Counted from the stretch's first letter, positions 16,041 to 25,763 are shown. The stretch is DNA of 64,000 nucleotides from JAIVJN01 sp036732565 (GCA_036732565.1 DAINCF010000001.1:1-64000); one strand, 5' to 3'. Translations and numbers: made by a program. The notes: a model not told the origin generated them from the letters alone.

Positions 16041-17693
16041 ATGACAACCGGTTTCACTCGACGAGATTTCCTTCGCACCGCGGGTGCCGCCGCGGCGGTG
16101 ACACTTGCCCCGCGGACGTCGCGCGCCGCCGACTCGCGGATCGACGTCGCCATCGACGAGCCGGGCGCGGTGATCACGCAGGATCTGTACGGTCACTTCG
16201 TCGAGCACCTTGGCGGTGTCGTCTACGACGGCGTGTGGGTCGGCGAGCAATCGAAGATCCCGAACACGGGAGGGATCCGTCAGGCGCTGATCGATCACAT
16301 GCGGCGTCTTCCCAACGGCGCCATCCGCTGGCCGGGCGGCTGCTTTGCCGACAGCTACGACTGGCGGGACGGTGTTGGACCGAAGGCCTCGCGGCCGCGC
16401 CGAACGAATTTCTGGGCCAACTCCATGCAGGCCCTGCCGGACGACGCGGGCAAGTACGAGCCGAATCTTTTCGGCACGAACGACTTCATCCGGTTGTGCA
16501 AGCAGCTCGGCAGCGAGCCGTATCTCGCCGCGAATCTGCGCAGCTTACCGGCGCGCGATTTCTATCAGTGGGTCGAGTACTGCAACAGTCCCGCGGGGAG
16601 CTCGTCGCTCGCCGACCTCAGGGCCGCGTCAGGTGATCGCGAGCCGTTTCGCGTGCGCTTCTGGGGAGTCGGCAACGAAACGTGGGGCTGCGGCGGCAAT
16701 CTCACCGCGGAGGAGTACGCGACCGAGTACCGTCGCTTCACCGCGTGGCTCCCCAGTTACGGCGTGGATCTGGCGCTCATCGGCGCGGGGCCTGGGAGCG
16801 GCGATCTGAAGTGGACGCGTGGCTTCTTCACGGCGCTGGCTGAGAAAGGCGAGGGGGCCCTCCGCAGCATCTGGGGTTGGGCGCTGCACCACTACTCGTG
16901 GAACGTCAGTCGCGGCGCGACCACCGACTGGAACAAAGGGAAAGGGGACGCCGTTCGGTTCACGACGGACGAGTGGTACGAGCTGTTGAAGGAAGGCGAT
17001 CGAATCGACGAGCTCATCACGACACACTGGTCGGTGATGGGCGAGGTCGACCGGCAGCATCGCGTCAAGCTGCTCGTCGACGAGTGGGGCGCCTGGCATC
17101 GTCCCGGAACGGAGCTCATTCCCGGGCACCTGCTCGGCCAGCAGTTGACCATGCGGGATGCGCTGCTGACCGCGCTGACGCTCGACACGTTTCATCGTCA
17201 TGCCGACAAAGTGGTGATGGCGAACGTGGCGCAGCTCGTGAACTGCCTGCACTCGCTGTTCCTTGCGCATGAAGATCGATTCGTCACGACGCCGGCCTTC
17301 CACGTGTTCGAGATGTACAAGCCGCATGTCGGTGGCCGTGTCGTGCGGGCGATCGCGTCGGCGCCGTCGGTGACCTACGAGCGTGTGGGCTCGACCGGCT
17401 CGCTGTGGGGATTGGCGGGGTCCGCGTCGCTCAAGGATCGGACGCTCACGCTGACGATGGTCAATCCGCACGTGACGGAGCCGCGCGAGACCGAGATCGC
17501 CGTGCGCGGTGCCTCCATCGCCTCGATCCGTGTGGATGTCCTGCGCGCGGCTGATATTCACGCGGTCAACACGTTCGAGCACCCGACGGCGGTGGTTCCG
17601 CAGCAGGAGAAATTGCCGGCGCCGCGTGGCAACCTCGTCGTCCACCGCTTTGCGCCCGCATCCGTCACCCGCCTGACCATCGAACTGGCGTAG
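16041..17693 (+). CDS. GH51 alpha-L-arabinofuranosidase (Tat-exported)
   Basis: Exported hydrolase removing arabinofuranosyl groups from arabinoxylan or arabinan, about 550 aa. The start at 16041 gives a twin-arginine signal (TRRDFLRTAG) and AxA region; an in-frame GTG at 16014 is less likely. The GH51 barrel shows GHFVEHLGG, RWPGGCFADSYDWRDGVGP, acid/base E213 in GVGNETWGCGG and nucleophile E348 in LLVDEWGAWH. A beta-sandwich domain follows. Only about 30 percent-like resemblance by eye to the second GH51 gene 130 bp away on the other strand, so they are old paralogues or separate acquisitions rather than a recent duplication. Confidence 0.92.
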   Translation: MTTGFTRRDFLRTAGAAAAVTLAPRTSRAADSRIDVAIDEPGAVITQDLYGHFVEHLGGVVYDGVWVGEQSKIPNTGGIRQALIDHMRRLPNGAIRWPGGCFADSYDWRDGVGPKASRPRRTNFWANSMQALPDDAGKYEPNLFGTNDFIRLCKQLGSEPYLAANLRSLPARDFYQWVEYCNSPAGSSSLADLRAASGDREPFRVRFWGVGNETWGCGGNLTAEEYATEYRRFTAWLPSYGVDLALIGAGPGSGDLKWTRGFFTALAEKGEGALRSIWGWALHHYSWNVSRGATTDWNKGKGDAVRFTTDEWYELLKEGDRIDELITTHWSVMGEVDRQHRVKLLVDEWGAWHRPGTELIPGHLLGQQLTMRDALLTALTLDTFHRHADKVVMANVAQLVNCLHSLFLAHEDRFVTTPAFHVFEMYKPHVGGRVVRAIASAPSVTYERVGSTGSLWGLAGSASLKDRTLTLTMVNPHVTEPRETEIAVRGASIASIRVDVLRAADIHAVNTFEHPTAVVPQQEKLPAPRGNLVVHRFAPASVTRLTIELA

Positions 17694-17722
17694 AGCTTAG
17701 CGTGTGTCGCGCACGCCATGAT

Positions 17723-17810
17723 CGTACGTAGCGCAGGCCTTTAGGCCTGCCCAAGGCCGTTCGTCCGCTGGCTCGCGCCACTCGGGCAGGCCTGAAGGCC
17801 TGCGCTACGT
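17723..17810. repeat. Interspersed palindromic repeat, family 1 (inverted pair)
   Basis: CGTACGTAGCGCAGGCCTTT... at 17723-17751 faces the inverted copy GGCAGGCCTGAAGGCCTGCG ending at 17810. It fills the gap between the convergent GH51 genes, as other members of the family fill other convergent gaps here, and may serve as a two-way terminator. Confidence 0.8.
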
Positions 17811-17820
17811 CCCTTAGTCA

Positions 17821-19467
17821 CTACGACGTGGCGAGGTGGGCGACGGTGTACGAGCGCGCCGGGAGCTTGAAGGTCATACGCGCGCCGGCACTGGATGCTT
17901 CGAGGGTTCGCGGGGCGACGCGGTTGGGCTGCTCGAACGTGTTGAATGCCTTGAGGTCGTCGCCGGTCAGCGTGTGGCAGGCCAGCACGCGCGTTGGCGT
18001 GGGGCCGCGCCATTCGAGCGCGAGCTCGCGTGGTGACTCGAGATCGCGATTCAGCATCAGCACGCAGGCCTCGCCGTTTTGCGGGTTGAGCGTGGCGACG
18101 ACATCGAGGAACGGAACGTCGGCGTTGCGGGCGAACTCCGGCCGCAAGCCGGCGGCGGTGATGGGATAAGTCTCACACTCCACGGCGACGTCGAGAACCT
18201 TGCCGTGCGCATGGCGGATGGCCCAGGCGTACGGGTAGTAGATGCTCTGGCGCAGCACCGATGTATCGTTCGTCACCAGCGGCGCGATTACGTTGATGAT
18301 CTGCGCGAGACATCCGATCCGCACGCGCTCCGACTGGCGGAGCAGGGTGTTGAGGAGACCTCCGACGAGCAGGGCGTCTTCGAGGTTGTAGACCTCTTCG
18401 AGCAGCTTCGGGGCGAACGCGCGCTTGCCGTTGACCGCGTCGCCGCTGTTCGCGCGGTACCACACGTTCCACTCGTCGAACGACAGCCACAGCCGCTTGC
18501 TCGACTTGCGCAGGCCTTGGACGTAGTCGCAGACGGCTGCGGTCTCGTGAATCTGCCGGTCCATGTCGAGATTCATGGCCAGGTAACGAGCCGGGTTGGT
18601 CCCCGTGCGATCCTTCGTGTTGCCGTAATAGACGTGGAGCGAGAGGCCGTCCACCTGGTCGTAACATTCCTCGAGCACCTCGCGATCCCACTCGAGGTAC
18701 GTCGCCATGCCCGGACCACTGGAACCGCAGGCAATCAGCTGCAGGCTCCGATCGAGCACACGCAACTGACGCGCCGTGTCACGCGCCTTGCGCCCGTACT
18801 CGCGCGCCGGCATCGTCCCCATTTGCCACGGACCATCCATCTCGTTGCCGAGGCACCAGTAGCGCACGTTGTGCGGCTGCTCGTAGCCGTGCGATCGCCG
18901 CAGGTCGCTCCATTTGGTGCCTTTGTCCAGGTTGCAGTACTCCACGTACGACACGGCCGTCTCCGGTGTGCCGGTGCCGAGGTTGAACGCGAGCAGCGGC
19001 TCGGTGCCGATCAGCTTGCACCAGTCGATGAATTCGTTGGTGCCGAACTGATTCGTCTCCAGCGAATTCCACGCACGCTCCAGCACGGTCGGCCGCTTGT
19101 CCTTCGGGCCGACGCCATCGAGCCAGTTGTAGCCCGAGACGAAGTTCCCGCCCGGGTAGCGCATGATCGGGACGGCCAATTCCTTCATCTGGGCGATCAC
19201 GTCGGTGCGGAAACCGTTGCGGTCGGCGAGCTTGGAGCCGGGCTCGTAGACGCCGGTGTAGACGGCTCTCCCCAGATGCTCCAGGAACGCGCCGAACAGT
19301 CGACGGTCGAAGTCCGATCGACCGTGCGCCTGGCCGATCACCGCGCGGGCGGGTCCACGACTCACCTGTGCGTAGCCGATGGCGCTCAACCAGGAGGATG
19401 AGGTGGCCAGCGCAGCTCCAGTTTTCCCCAAGCCCGAGAGAAACGCGCGTCGGTCCGTGGTGGTCAT
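17821..19467 (-). CDS. GH51 alpha-L-arabinofuranosidase (AbfA-like, Tat-exported)
   Basis: Second GH51 enzyme, 548 aa. Residues 6-30 form a Tat signal (RRAFLSGLGKTGAAL). Catalytic motifs are complete: MRYPGGNFVSGYNWLDGVGP (102-121), acid/base E209 in WCLGNEMDGPWQMG and nucleophile E332 in LSFDEWNVWY. C-terminal beta-sandwich ends in PARSYTVAHLATS. This is the common bacterial AbfA layout, in contrast to the more divergent neighbour. With the GH3 enzyme, the symporter and the GH67-like remnant it points to hemicellulose side-chain removal. It ends 11 bases from the repeat pair that separates the convergent genes. Confidence 0.93.
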   Translation of the reverse strand: MTTTDRRAFLSGLGKTGAALATSSSWLSAIGYAQVSRGPARAVIGQAHGRSDFDRRLFGAFLEHLGRAVYTGVYEPGSKLADRNGFRTDVIAQMKELAVPIMRYPGGNFVSGYNWLDGVGPKDKRPTVLERAWNSLETNQFGTNEFIDWCKLIGTEPLLAFNLGTGTPETAVSYVEYCNLDKGTKWSDLRRSHGYEQPHNVRYWCLGNEMDGPWQMGTMPAREYGRKARDTARQLRVLDRSLQLIACGSSGPGMATYLEWDREVLEECYDQVDGLSLHVYYGNTKDRTGTNPARYLAMNLDMDRQIHETAAVCDYVQGLRKSSKRLWLSFDEWNVWYRANSGDAVNGKRAFAPKLLEEVYNLEDALLVGGLLNTLLRQSERVRIGCLAQIINVIAPLVTNDTSVLRQSIYYPYAWAIRHAHGKVLDVAVECETYPITAAGLRPEFARNADVPFLDVVATLNPQNGEACVLMLNRDLESPRELALEWRGPTPTRVLACHTLTGDDLKAFNTFEQPNRVAPRTLEASSAGARMTFKLPARSYTVAHLATS

Positions 19468-19518
19468 GGCGACGCGAAGGATACCAGATTTCCCTTTCGG
19501 GAACGTTCACGAAGGTCC

Positions 19519-19932
19519 CTATCGCTCGCGCGCGCGATCGAGCACCGGCTTGATGTCGAGGATCGGCGTGCCGTTGAGCGCCTCGAGGTCGCGCACGCGA
19601 ACCCGCGTGCCCTCGATCGCGAGGATCCGGACGCGATGCAGTCCGATGGGGTTCGGCCGATCCGCGGAGCGCGTGCTGAACACACCGGTGAGCGGGTTGG
19701 CCGGGTTGTCTCGTGGACGCACGACCAGTACGTCGCGGTCGGCCCGATCCAGCCACGTCAGCACGATGACGTCATCGTCCACTCGTAGATCGCGCAGGCC
19801 GTCGCCGACACGTGCGGCGAACGCGAGCGTGGCCTCGGGCGATCCTTCGCTGCCTTGTTTCGGCGCGAGCGCGGCATCGACCAGCGACGACTCCACCCAT
19901 CCGATTGGCTGCAACTCGTAGCGCTCTTTCAT
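19519..19932 (-). CDS. trmO: tRNA (t6A37) N6-methyltransferase TrmO (TsaA family)
   Basis: Methylates t6A37 to m6t6A37 in threonine tRNAs in the known family member of E. coli; cytoplasmic, SAM-dependent. The 137-aa protein is the compact beta-barrel core: LQPIGWVES at the start, RDVLVVRPRDNP, GVFSTRSADRPNPIGLHRV (the family signature) and ALNGTPILDIKPV near the end. It lacks the extra C-terminal domain of E. coli TrmO. GGAGGA precedes the ATG. Single gene 51 bases upstream of the GH51 start on the same strand. Confidence 0.9.
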   Translation of the reverse strand: MKERYELQPIGWVESSLVDAALAPKQGSEGSPEATLAFAARVGDGLRDLRVDDDVIVLTWLDRADRDVLVVRPRDNPANPLTGVFSTRSADRPNPIGLHRVRILAIEGTRVRVRDLEALNGTPILDIKPVLDRARER

Positions 19933-20007
19933 TGGTCACGTTCCTCCGTCGCGTTTCGTCATGGCGCCGGGCGCGAATGATCGCGTACATTCGTCGCTCG
20001 CGCACGC

Positions 20008-20913
20008 ATGATCGGCATTGCGATCGTCTTGGTCGTCGTTGTGGCTCCGTTGCTTTACGGCATGACTGGAGCGGTCCGCATCTGGTGGGAATCAGCGGCG
20101 GCACGTGTTGAACAGCCGCAGGTGAAAAGTTGGCGTCTCACGTTCGCCTCGGCGCTGTTGTACGTGCTCGCGTTCAACTTGACCTTCTTCATTCAAGAAT
20201 TGTTTCTGGTGCTGCCCAAGGCGATGACGCCTGGCCTTCGGCCCAGGCTCTTCCACAACAATCACAACTGGGAAGGCGATCATCCACTGGCGCATCTGTT
20301 TCAAGGAACCGGGGCGCTCGCGATTCTGATCAGCGGCGTTGTGTGCGCCTTGATCGTCCAGCGCCGGAGCATCCGCTCGCCCACGCTCCGGCTGTTCCTC
20401 GTCTGGATGACCTTTACCGGCATGCTGCAGGCCCTGCCGCAAGTGGTCGTCGGCAGCCTCGTCTCCGGTAACGATGTGGGTATGGCGATGGGTTACTTGG
20501 GGATCAGCGGCGCGACGAAGACCGCGGCAGCGCTCGTCGCCCTTGCCGCCATCCCGCCGATCGCGATGTGGCTGACGCGCGAGTTCCTCAGCCTTGCGGA
20601 CGACCAGGTGCAGATCGCCAGCGCACGAGCGCGGGTCGCGTTCGTGTGGTCTGTCGCGACGCTGCCGGCGATCCTCGCGATTCCGATGATCATCCCGTTT
20701 CGTGTCCCGCGCGAATGGATTGAGGTGGCCGCGGTGCCGGTGATCTCGACCGCGATCGGGATTGCCTGGATTCAGGCGACCGCGTGGCACGTGCGTGGAG
20801 CGACCGCGCGTGGCGGCCTGAGCCGCTTATCAGCGATGTATCCACTCGGCGCGGTGCTGGTGCTGCTCGCGTTCTTTCAGCTCGTGCTGCGGCCGGGCAT
20901 TCGCTTCTTCTAA
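20008..20913 (+). CDS. Polytopic membrane protein of unknown function
   Basis: Inner-membrane protein, 301 aa, with seven or eight hydrophobic helices (for example residues 2-22, 47-70, 103-122, 130-150, 158-183, 210-230, 236-255 and 276-296). A loop after the second helix reads LFHNNHNWEGDHPLAHL, rich in His, Asp and Asn, and could bind a metal; this is the only distinctive motif. I do not recognise the family. It lies alone between TrmO and a convergent c-heme protein gene, and a dispersed repeat follows it. Confidence 0.75.
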   Translation: MIGIAIVLVVVVAPLLYGMTGAVRIWWESAAARVEQPQVKSWRLTFASALLYVLAFNLTFFIQELFLVLPKAMTPGLRPRLFHNNHNWEGDHPLAHLFQGTGALAILISGVVCALIVQRRSIRSPTLRLFLVWMTFTGMLQALPQVVVGSLVSGNDVGMAMGYLGISGATKTAAALVALAAIPPIAMWLTREFLSLADDQVQIASARARVAFVWSVATLPAILAIPMIIPFRVPREWIEVAAVPVISTAIGIAWIQATAWHVRGATARGGLSRLSAMYPLGAVLVLLAFFQLVLRPGIRFF

Positions 20914-20939
20914 TGGCATGTACTCTCGAATGTCCTACT

Positions 20940-21016
20940 GGGCCGTTCCGTAGGAACGGCCGGATTGCGCTCCCCAAGCACTCTGGCGACAGTAGCAATC
21001 CTGTTGATACGCTCCA
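20940..21016. repeat. Dispersed repeat family 2, copy A (77 bp)
   Basis: Starts with the hairpin GGGCCGTTCCGTAGGAACGG and ends with GATACGCTCCA. The inverse complement of 51244-51321 is the same element with scattered changes: identical hairpin, a shared CTCCCC/GTCCCC...GCxCTC(T/G)G middle, and identical end GATACGCTCCA. This copy lies between convergent genes. Confidence 0.8.
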
Positions 21017-21031
21017 CTAGAGGGCGTTCGA

Positions 21032-22132
21032 TCAGGGCGTGTGTGTCAGCGCCAACACCGCGTAGGCGGTGGCAGCGTCGCTCATGAAGCGCGACGCCTC
21101 GGTCGACGGATCGCGTTCCTTGTTGAGCGACGAGGTCCACCACCGACCTGTCGCCGGATCTTGGTTGCGGCGCAACCAGTCCAGGCCGCGCGTGAGCGAC
21201 GAGTCAGCCGACGAAGCCTCTGCCCGCTGCAAGGCGAGGGTGGCGAGGCCCGTCGCCAAGCCATCGCTGCGGCGGTCGGGGGCGCTCTTGTCGATGCGAG
21301 TCCACGCGCCGAGTGTGGAGAGGCTCCATCCACCATCCGGCTGTTGCAGCGCTCGCATCTCGTCCGCGACCGCACGGCGTTGATCGACGCTGATCACGTC
21401 GTCCAGCGGCGCGGCCATCAGGATCAGCTTATTGAACGCGTTCTGCGCGGCGAACCCGCGTCCGAGAAAGTCGCGTAGCCGCGTGAGGCCGTCCTTGGCG
21501 TCGGCGCTCGAGGCGTACGGGCCGGGCGCCAGAGCGACAGCAGTCGCGGCGAGAGTGGCGCCAAAGTACGGCGCCGTTGGCGACTCCCACGGCTCGAGGT
21601 GAAAGTTCAACCAGGCCCAGGCACCGTTCAGCTCACCGGTGCGCATCTGCAGCGCCCACATGTTCGCGAACGCCGTGCGGGTGTCGTCTGCCAGCGCGCC
21701 CGTCTGCGCGTCGCGCGCGCTGAGCACCAGCGCGTTGAGCACCGCTTCGGAACCGCGCGACTCGCTGGTCTTCGGCAGACCGACGCGTTGATCCGAGTAG
21801 AACGGCGCCACCTCGTTCCAGAGCCGGACGCGCTTGGAGACGTTGGCGGTCAGCTTCTGCTCTTGCGGCGACGGCGCCGATTCGCCGAGATGCTTGCGAA
21901 GGGCAGGGCGGGCGAGCGCATAGGGGACCGCCGAATGACACGAGACGCAGAACGTGTCGTGATCCCGTGCGGCGTTGCGCCACGTGGACCACCATTCCAT
22001 GCGTTCGTCAAGGTAGGTGGCGGCGCGTGTGGCGTCCCATCCCGTGGTCGATGCTTCGGGCGCGGCCGCCCGCGTGGCCAACCCGGCGAGCCCGATTGCG
22101 GAGAGCAAGACGAGCGTGGTGCCGAGCTTCAT
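21032..22132 (-). CDS. Secreted c-heme protein with squalene-cyclase-like alpha toroid
   Basis: Exported protein, 366 aa. Residues 1-24 are a signal peptide. A single c-type heme motif CVSCH (C62, C65, H66) follows. The rest resembles the alpha/alpha toroid of prenyltransferase/squalene-hopene cyclase repeats: [30 protein letters not shown] and [11 protein letters not shown] are QW-like motifs. A catalytic DxDD motif of true cyclases is not seen, so cyclisation is unlikely. Covalent heme attachment and a redox or sensing role outside the membrane are inferred. Single gene; 21 bases downstream of MutM's end on the same strand. Confidence 0.75.
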   Translation of the reverse strand: MKLGTTLVLLSAIGLAGLATRAAAPEASTTGWDATRAATYLDERMEWWSTWRNAARDHDTFCVSCHSAVPYALARPALRKHLGESAPSPQEQKLTANVSKRVRLWNEVAPFYSDQRVGLPKTSESRGSEAVLNALVLSARDAQTGALADDTRTAFANMWALQMRTGELNGAWAWLNFHLEPWESPTAPYFGATLAATAVALAPGPYASSADAKDGLTRLRDFLGRGFAAQNAFNKLILMAAPLDDVISVDQRRAVADEMRALQQPDGGWSLSTLGAWTRIDKSAPDRRSDGLATGLATLALQRAEASSADSSLTRGLDWLRRNQDPATGRWWTSSLNKERDPSTEASRFMSDAATAYAVLALTHTP

Positions 22133-22153
22133 AGCGGCCGATTCTACTCCCTG

Positions 22154-22996
22154 CTAGCGCTGACAGATAGGGCAGTAGAAGGTCGAGCGGCCCGCCTGGG
22201 TACGTCGCTTGATCGTCCCGCCGCAGCGCGATCGCAGGCAGTGCTGGCCTTCTCGGTCGTAGACGCGGAACCGCGACGATCGATAGGTGGCGTTCAACTC
22301 GCGCTCCACGGCCCTGGTCAGCACCTGCTTGATTGCCTTCGTCAGGCGATGCGCATGCTCCCGCGGCGCACCGGACGGTGTCGCGATGGTGGATGCTCGC
22401 CGATGCGGCAGTAACCCAGCGTGATGAAGCGCCTCGCTGACGTAGATGTTGCCAAGACCCGCGACCACGCGTTGATCCAGCAGGGCGGCCTTGAGCGACG
22501 TCTTTTTGCCTCGGCAGGCTCGTGCCAAGACCGCTGCGCTGAAGTCTTCCGCCAGCGGCTCGGGGCCCAACCGCCTCAGCGCAGGGTGATCTGCAAGTTC
22601 GTCCCGCGGCGAGAGGTCCATGAAGCCGAAGCGTCGCGGATCGTTGAACAGGACCGTTGCGCCAGACGACATCCGGAAGATCACGTGATCGTGAGGCTCG
22701 GGATCTCGCGATCCCGCGTCGCTCGAACCGGACGCATCCATATCGCGCGCGATGCGAAACCAACCGGTCATGCCGAGGTGCATCAGCAGCGTCTCGCCCG
22801 ACGACAACTCCGCCAGCAGATACTTGGCTCGCCGATTCAGCGCTCGCACGGTCTGACCGGTAAGTCGCGTCACGAAACCCGCAGGGAACGGCGCCCGCAG
22901 GTTGGGCCGTCGCAGAACGACGGACTCGAAGCGCGCGCCGGTCATGACGGGCTCGAGCGTGCGGCGAACGGCTTCGACCTCCGGAAGCTCAGGCAA
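22154..22996 (-). CDS. mutM: Formamidopyrimidine-DNA glycosylase
   Basis: Base-excision-repair glycosylase/AP lyase for 8-oxoguanine and formamidopyrimidines, 280 aa, cytoplasmic. The mature N-terminus is PELPEVE (catalytic Pro and Glu directly after Met1). The helix-two-turn-helix contains LKAALLDQRVVAGLGNIYVS, and the zinc finger at the C-terminus has the form CX4C...CX2C (CLRSRCGG and FYCPICQR). An insertion around 95-110 (ASGSSDAGSRDPEPHDH) is somewhat longer than usual. Complete and of normal length. Confidence 0.95.
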   Translation of the reverse strand: MPELPEVEAVRRTLEPVMTGARFESVVLRRPNLRAPFPAGFVTRLTGQTVRALNRRAKYLLAELSSGETLLMHLGMTGWFRIARDMDASGSSDAGSRDPEPHDHVIFRMSSGATVLFNDPRRFGFMDLSPRDELADHPALRRLGPEPLAEDFSAAVLARACRGKKTSLKAALLDQRVVAGLGNIYVSEALHHAGLLPHRRASTIATPSGAPREHAHRLTKAIKQVLTRAVERELNATYRSSRFRVYDREGQHCLRSRCGGTIKRRTQAGRSTFYCPICQR

Positions 22997-23030
22997 CGCT
23001 CAAGCATAGCAGCCGCGAAGGAGCGGGACG

Positions 23031-25661
23031 CTAGCTGGTCCCCTTCTCCAGCGCCGCCTTCAGGCGCGGATCCGACGCGACCGACGCCAAGTCTTCGTCT
23101 AACGCTGCTTCGCTCCTGCTGTGACCATCGGCAAGAGCACGTGCGACCGCGTCCACACCACGGTCGATCTCGCCGGCGAGAATCAACGTGACGCCCGCGC
23201 GATAGCGAGTCGTCGCCGCAATCTTGTCTGCCGCGAGCACATTGGCGGCCAGGCGGACCGCCTGTTCGCGATGCCCGAGCTTCGCGTGACAGATGGCCTG
23301 CAGGCTGAGCGACTGGAGATCCGACGCGTTGACTTGCAGCTCACGTTCTGTCAGCGCAATCGCGGTCTCGTATGCGTCACGAGAACGTCCCGTCAAACCG
23401 AGTTTGGCGAAAACATCACCAAGATTGCGATGGGTCACGGGTCTCCTTGGGTCGAGACGGACCGCTTCCTCGTAGGCCATCGCCGCGTCTTCGTACCGAC
23501 CGTTGTCGTAGTGGATCTTTGCGATGTTCGCGTGCGTCATGGCATGAGGGGCAATGCTCAGGGCCTTGTAATATGTCTCCAGCGCTTCACTCGTGCGTCC
23601 GGCCGCGTGCAACGCTGTGCCGAGCTGCTGGAGAGCCAACCCGTTGTTCGGGCGGAGCTCGGCGAGTCGACGGAAGTGCGGCACCGCGTCCTCGTATCGC
23701 CCCGCTTCGAACAGCACGAGCCCAGTGGTGCGGTGATTGTCCCAATAGCCAGGTCGCAGCGTGCGCGCCGTCGCCAGATCGTCGAGCGCCTCCGCCGTGC
23801 GCCCGAGGTCGGCCTGCAACCGGCCACGCATGCGATAGAGGTCGTCGCTGGTCGGCTGAAGAGCGACGGCTCTGTTGACTTCATTCAGCGCGTCTTGGTA
23901 CCGCCCCATGCCCCGGTAGATTATGGCGAGCGTGTATCGAACGGTGGGCTCGTCCGGGTTGAGGCGCACTGCCTCGAGCGCCGCCGATCGGGCGCGATCG
24001 GTCCACGTCTCATCCCGCGTGACTTGATACTTCTGCCAGTAGGCCTCCGCGAGACTGGCGTGTGCGAGCACGAACTGCGGATCGCGCTCGATGGCTCGCG
24101 CCAGCAGCCCAATCGCGTAATCCGCGTTGCCGGCCACCTCCGGCGTGCGCATGTACTCGCGGGCCTGCGCGTACTCCTCGAAGGCCTGAGCGTTCACCGA
24201 CAGCGCTCGCCGCACCGCAATGGGGTCCAGCAGATCGCGCGTCACGCGTAGACCCCCGCGACGCAGCGCGAGCTCGGTCCCGTTGATGGTGGCTTCAGCC
24301 AGTACCTGGGGATCGGTGAGCGCTGCACGTGCTGATTGCGACGCCAAGGGCACGTTCTTGCTCGTGGTCAGCGAGAACGTGATGTCGAGCGCGTTGCCGT
24401 TTCGCTGCACGCTGCCCAACAGCACGTGGGTCGCGCCGACGTCAATCGCCTGATCGGAGACAGGTGGCGCCTGCCGTACCATGACGAGGTCGGAGGACCG
24501 CCCGAGAGATTGCAGTAGGAGCTGTTCGAGCGCTGCGGCGATGTGTCCCGACATCGCATCGGCGCCGACCGCCGACATCTTCAAGGCAAGTACCGGGCGT
24601 TCGCCTGATTGACGGGGAGTCGTCAAGTATCCCAAGGCGCCGACCACTATCAGAGCCAACGTCGCGGCGGCCGCGGCGAAGCTTGGTCGGACTCTGGTTG
24701 GGCGGCTCTTGGAAGCCGGTCCGGTGACGCCGTGCAGCGCGGCGTCGAGCGCCGACTGCATTTCGGCGGCGGATGCATAGCGCAGGGTCGGATCCGGCGC
24801 CATCGCGGTGGCCGCCACACCAATCAGCGTCTTGTGAATGTGCAGATCCTGAGGTGGCACCGCTAGAGGCTTCGTGTCGGCCGAGGCGGACGACTCCGCG
24901 GCGCCGATCAGCAAATCCGCAAGGATCACACCGACGCTGTACACATCCGTCTGCGCTCCGGGAGGCTGTCCCAGTAGGCGTTCCGGTGCGAGGAAGCGTG
25001 GCGTCCCAGCCAGACCCATGCTCACGGTGTGCATCGACGGAGCATCCAGCCGCGCAAGGCCGAAGTCCAACACCTTGATGTCATTGGCCGGCAGAATGAA
25101 CACGTTGGCCGGCTTGAGATCGCAATGAATCACGCCTTTCGAATGCGCATGCCGAACCGCCTCGAGGATTTGCCGGACATAGCCCGCGGCCTCGGTCGCG
25201 GCCACACGACCCTCACGCTGGCGATCGCCGAGCGTCCGTCCTTCCAGAAGTTCCATGACGATGTGGAGTCGTCCGTGAGCCTCGAGCACATCGTAGATGG
25301 TGGCAATGTTGCTGTGGTGGAGGCGCGCAACCATCCTGGCCTCGCGCAGCAGGCTCGCGTGGGCCACCGTTCCGGTGAGCACTTTCAACGCGACCTGGCG
25401 CAGCAGCCGCGTGTCGTCGGCCAAATACACTTGGCCCATTCCACCCTGGCCGAGGAGCGAGACTACGCAATACGGACCGATGGTTTGGCCAGCGGCGTAG
25501 ACCGGCACGGCTTCGTCGTGGTGGACGTGCGGTATGAGCGGAACGTCAAGGAACCCCCTGGCTGCGCCTTCCAGCTCCACGAGCGCGGCGACGCGATGGT
25601 CGAGTGGGTCGAGCGACCCTTGCAAATCCAGCAGCCGCGATCGTCGCTCTTCGATAGGCAA
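23031..25661 (-). CDS. Ser/Thr protein kinase with TPR domain (N-terminus probably frameshifted)
   Basis: Membrane-anchored bacterial kinase, 876 codons in this frame. Kinase domain about residues 62-310: GQGGMGQVYL, ATP lysine K93, HCDLKPANV (the usual HRD is HCD) and DFG at 199-201. A single membrane helix lies near 325-347, then a FlgO/TolB_N-like region, then TPR repeats from about 480 to 860. The frame's only start is a TTG at 25661 without a ribosome-binding site. A far better start lies at 25764: AAGGAGG, four bases, GTG, in the adjacent frame, encoding a stretch (ERDRKQWRR) that fits the missing N-terminus; the frames would join near 25670-25682. It follows the sigma factor gene directly, a common acidobacterial pair. 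Confidence 0.85.
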   Translation of the reverse strand: MPIEERRSRLLDLQGSLDPLDHRVAALVELEGAARGFLDVPLIPHVHHDEAVPVYAAGQTIGPYCVVSLLGQGGMGQVYLADDTRLLRQVALKVLTGTVAHASLLREARMVARLHHSNIATIYDVLEAHGRLHIVMELLEGRTLGDRQREGRVAATEAAGYVRQILEAVRHAHSKGVIHCDLKPANVFILPANDIKVLDFGLARLDAPSMHTVSMGLAGTPRFLAPERLLGQPPGAQTDVYSVGVILADLLIGAAESSASADTKPLAVPPQDLHIHKTLIGVAATAMAPDPTLRYASAAEMQSALDAALHGVTGPASKSRPTRVRPSFAAAAATLALIVVGALGYLTTPRQSGERPVLALKMSAVGADAMSGHIAAALEQLLLQSLGRSSDLVMVRQAPPVSDQAIDVGATHVLLGSVQRNGNALDITFSLTTSKNVPLASQSARAALTDPQVLAEATINGTELALRRGGLRVTRDLLDPIAVRRALSVNAQAFEEYAQAREYMRTPEVAGNADYAIGLLARAIERDPQFVLAHASLAEAYWQKYQVTRDETWTDRARSAALEAVRLNPDEPTVRYTLAIIYRGMGRYQDALNEVNRAVALQPTSDDLYRMRGRLQADLGRTAEALDDLATARTLRPGYWDNHRTTGLVLFEAGRYEDAVPHFRRLAELRPNNGLALQQLGTALHAAGRTSEALETYYKALSIAPHAMTHANIAKIHYDNGRYEDAAMAYEEAVRLDPRRPVTHRNLGDVFAKLGLTGRSRDAYETAIALTERELQVNASDLQSLSLQAICHAKLGHREQAVRLAANVLAADKIAATTRYRAGVTLILAGEIDRGVDAVARALADGHSRSEAALDEDLASVASDPRLKAALEKGTS

Positions 25662-25763
25662 CGCACAGAGATCTGCGACGCCACTGCTTGCGGTCCCTCT
25701 CGAGCGTCGGCGGACCCGGTGGCTCCGGTTCCTGTAGCAGGTCGCGGAGAGACACTTCTCGCA

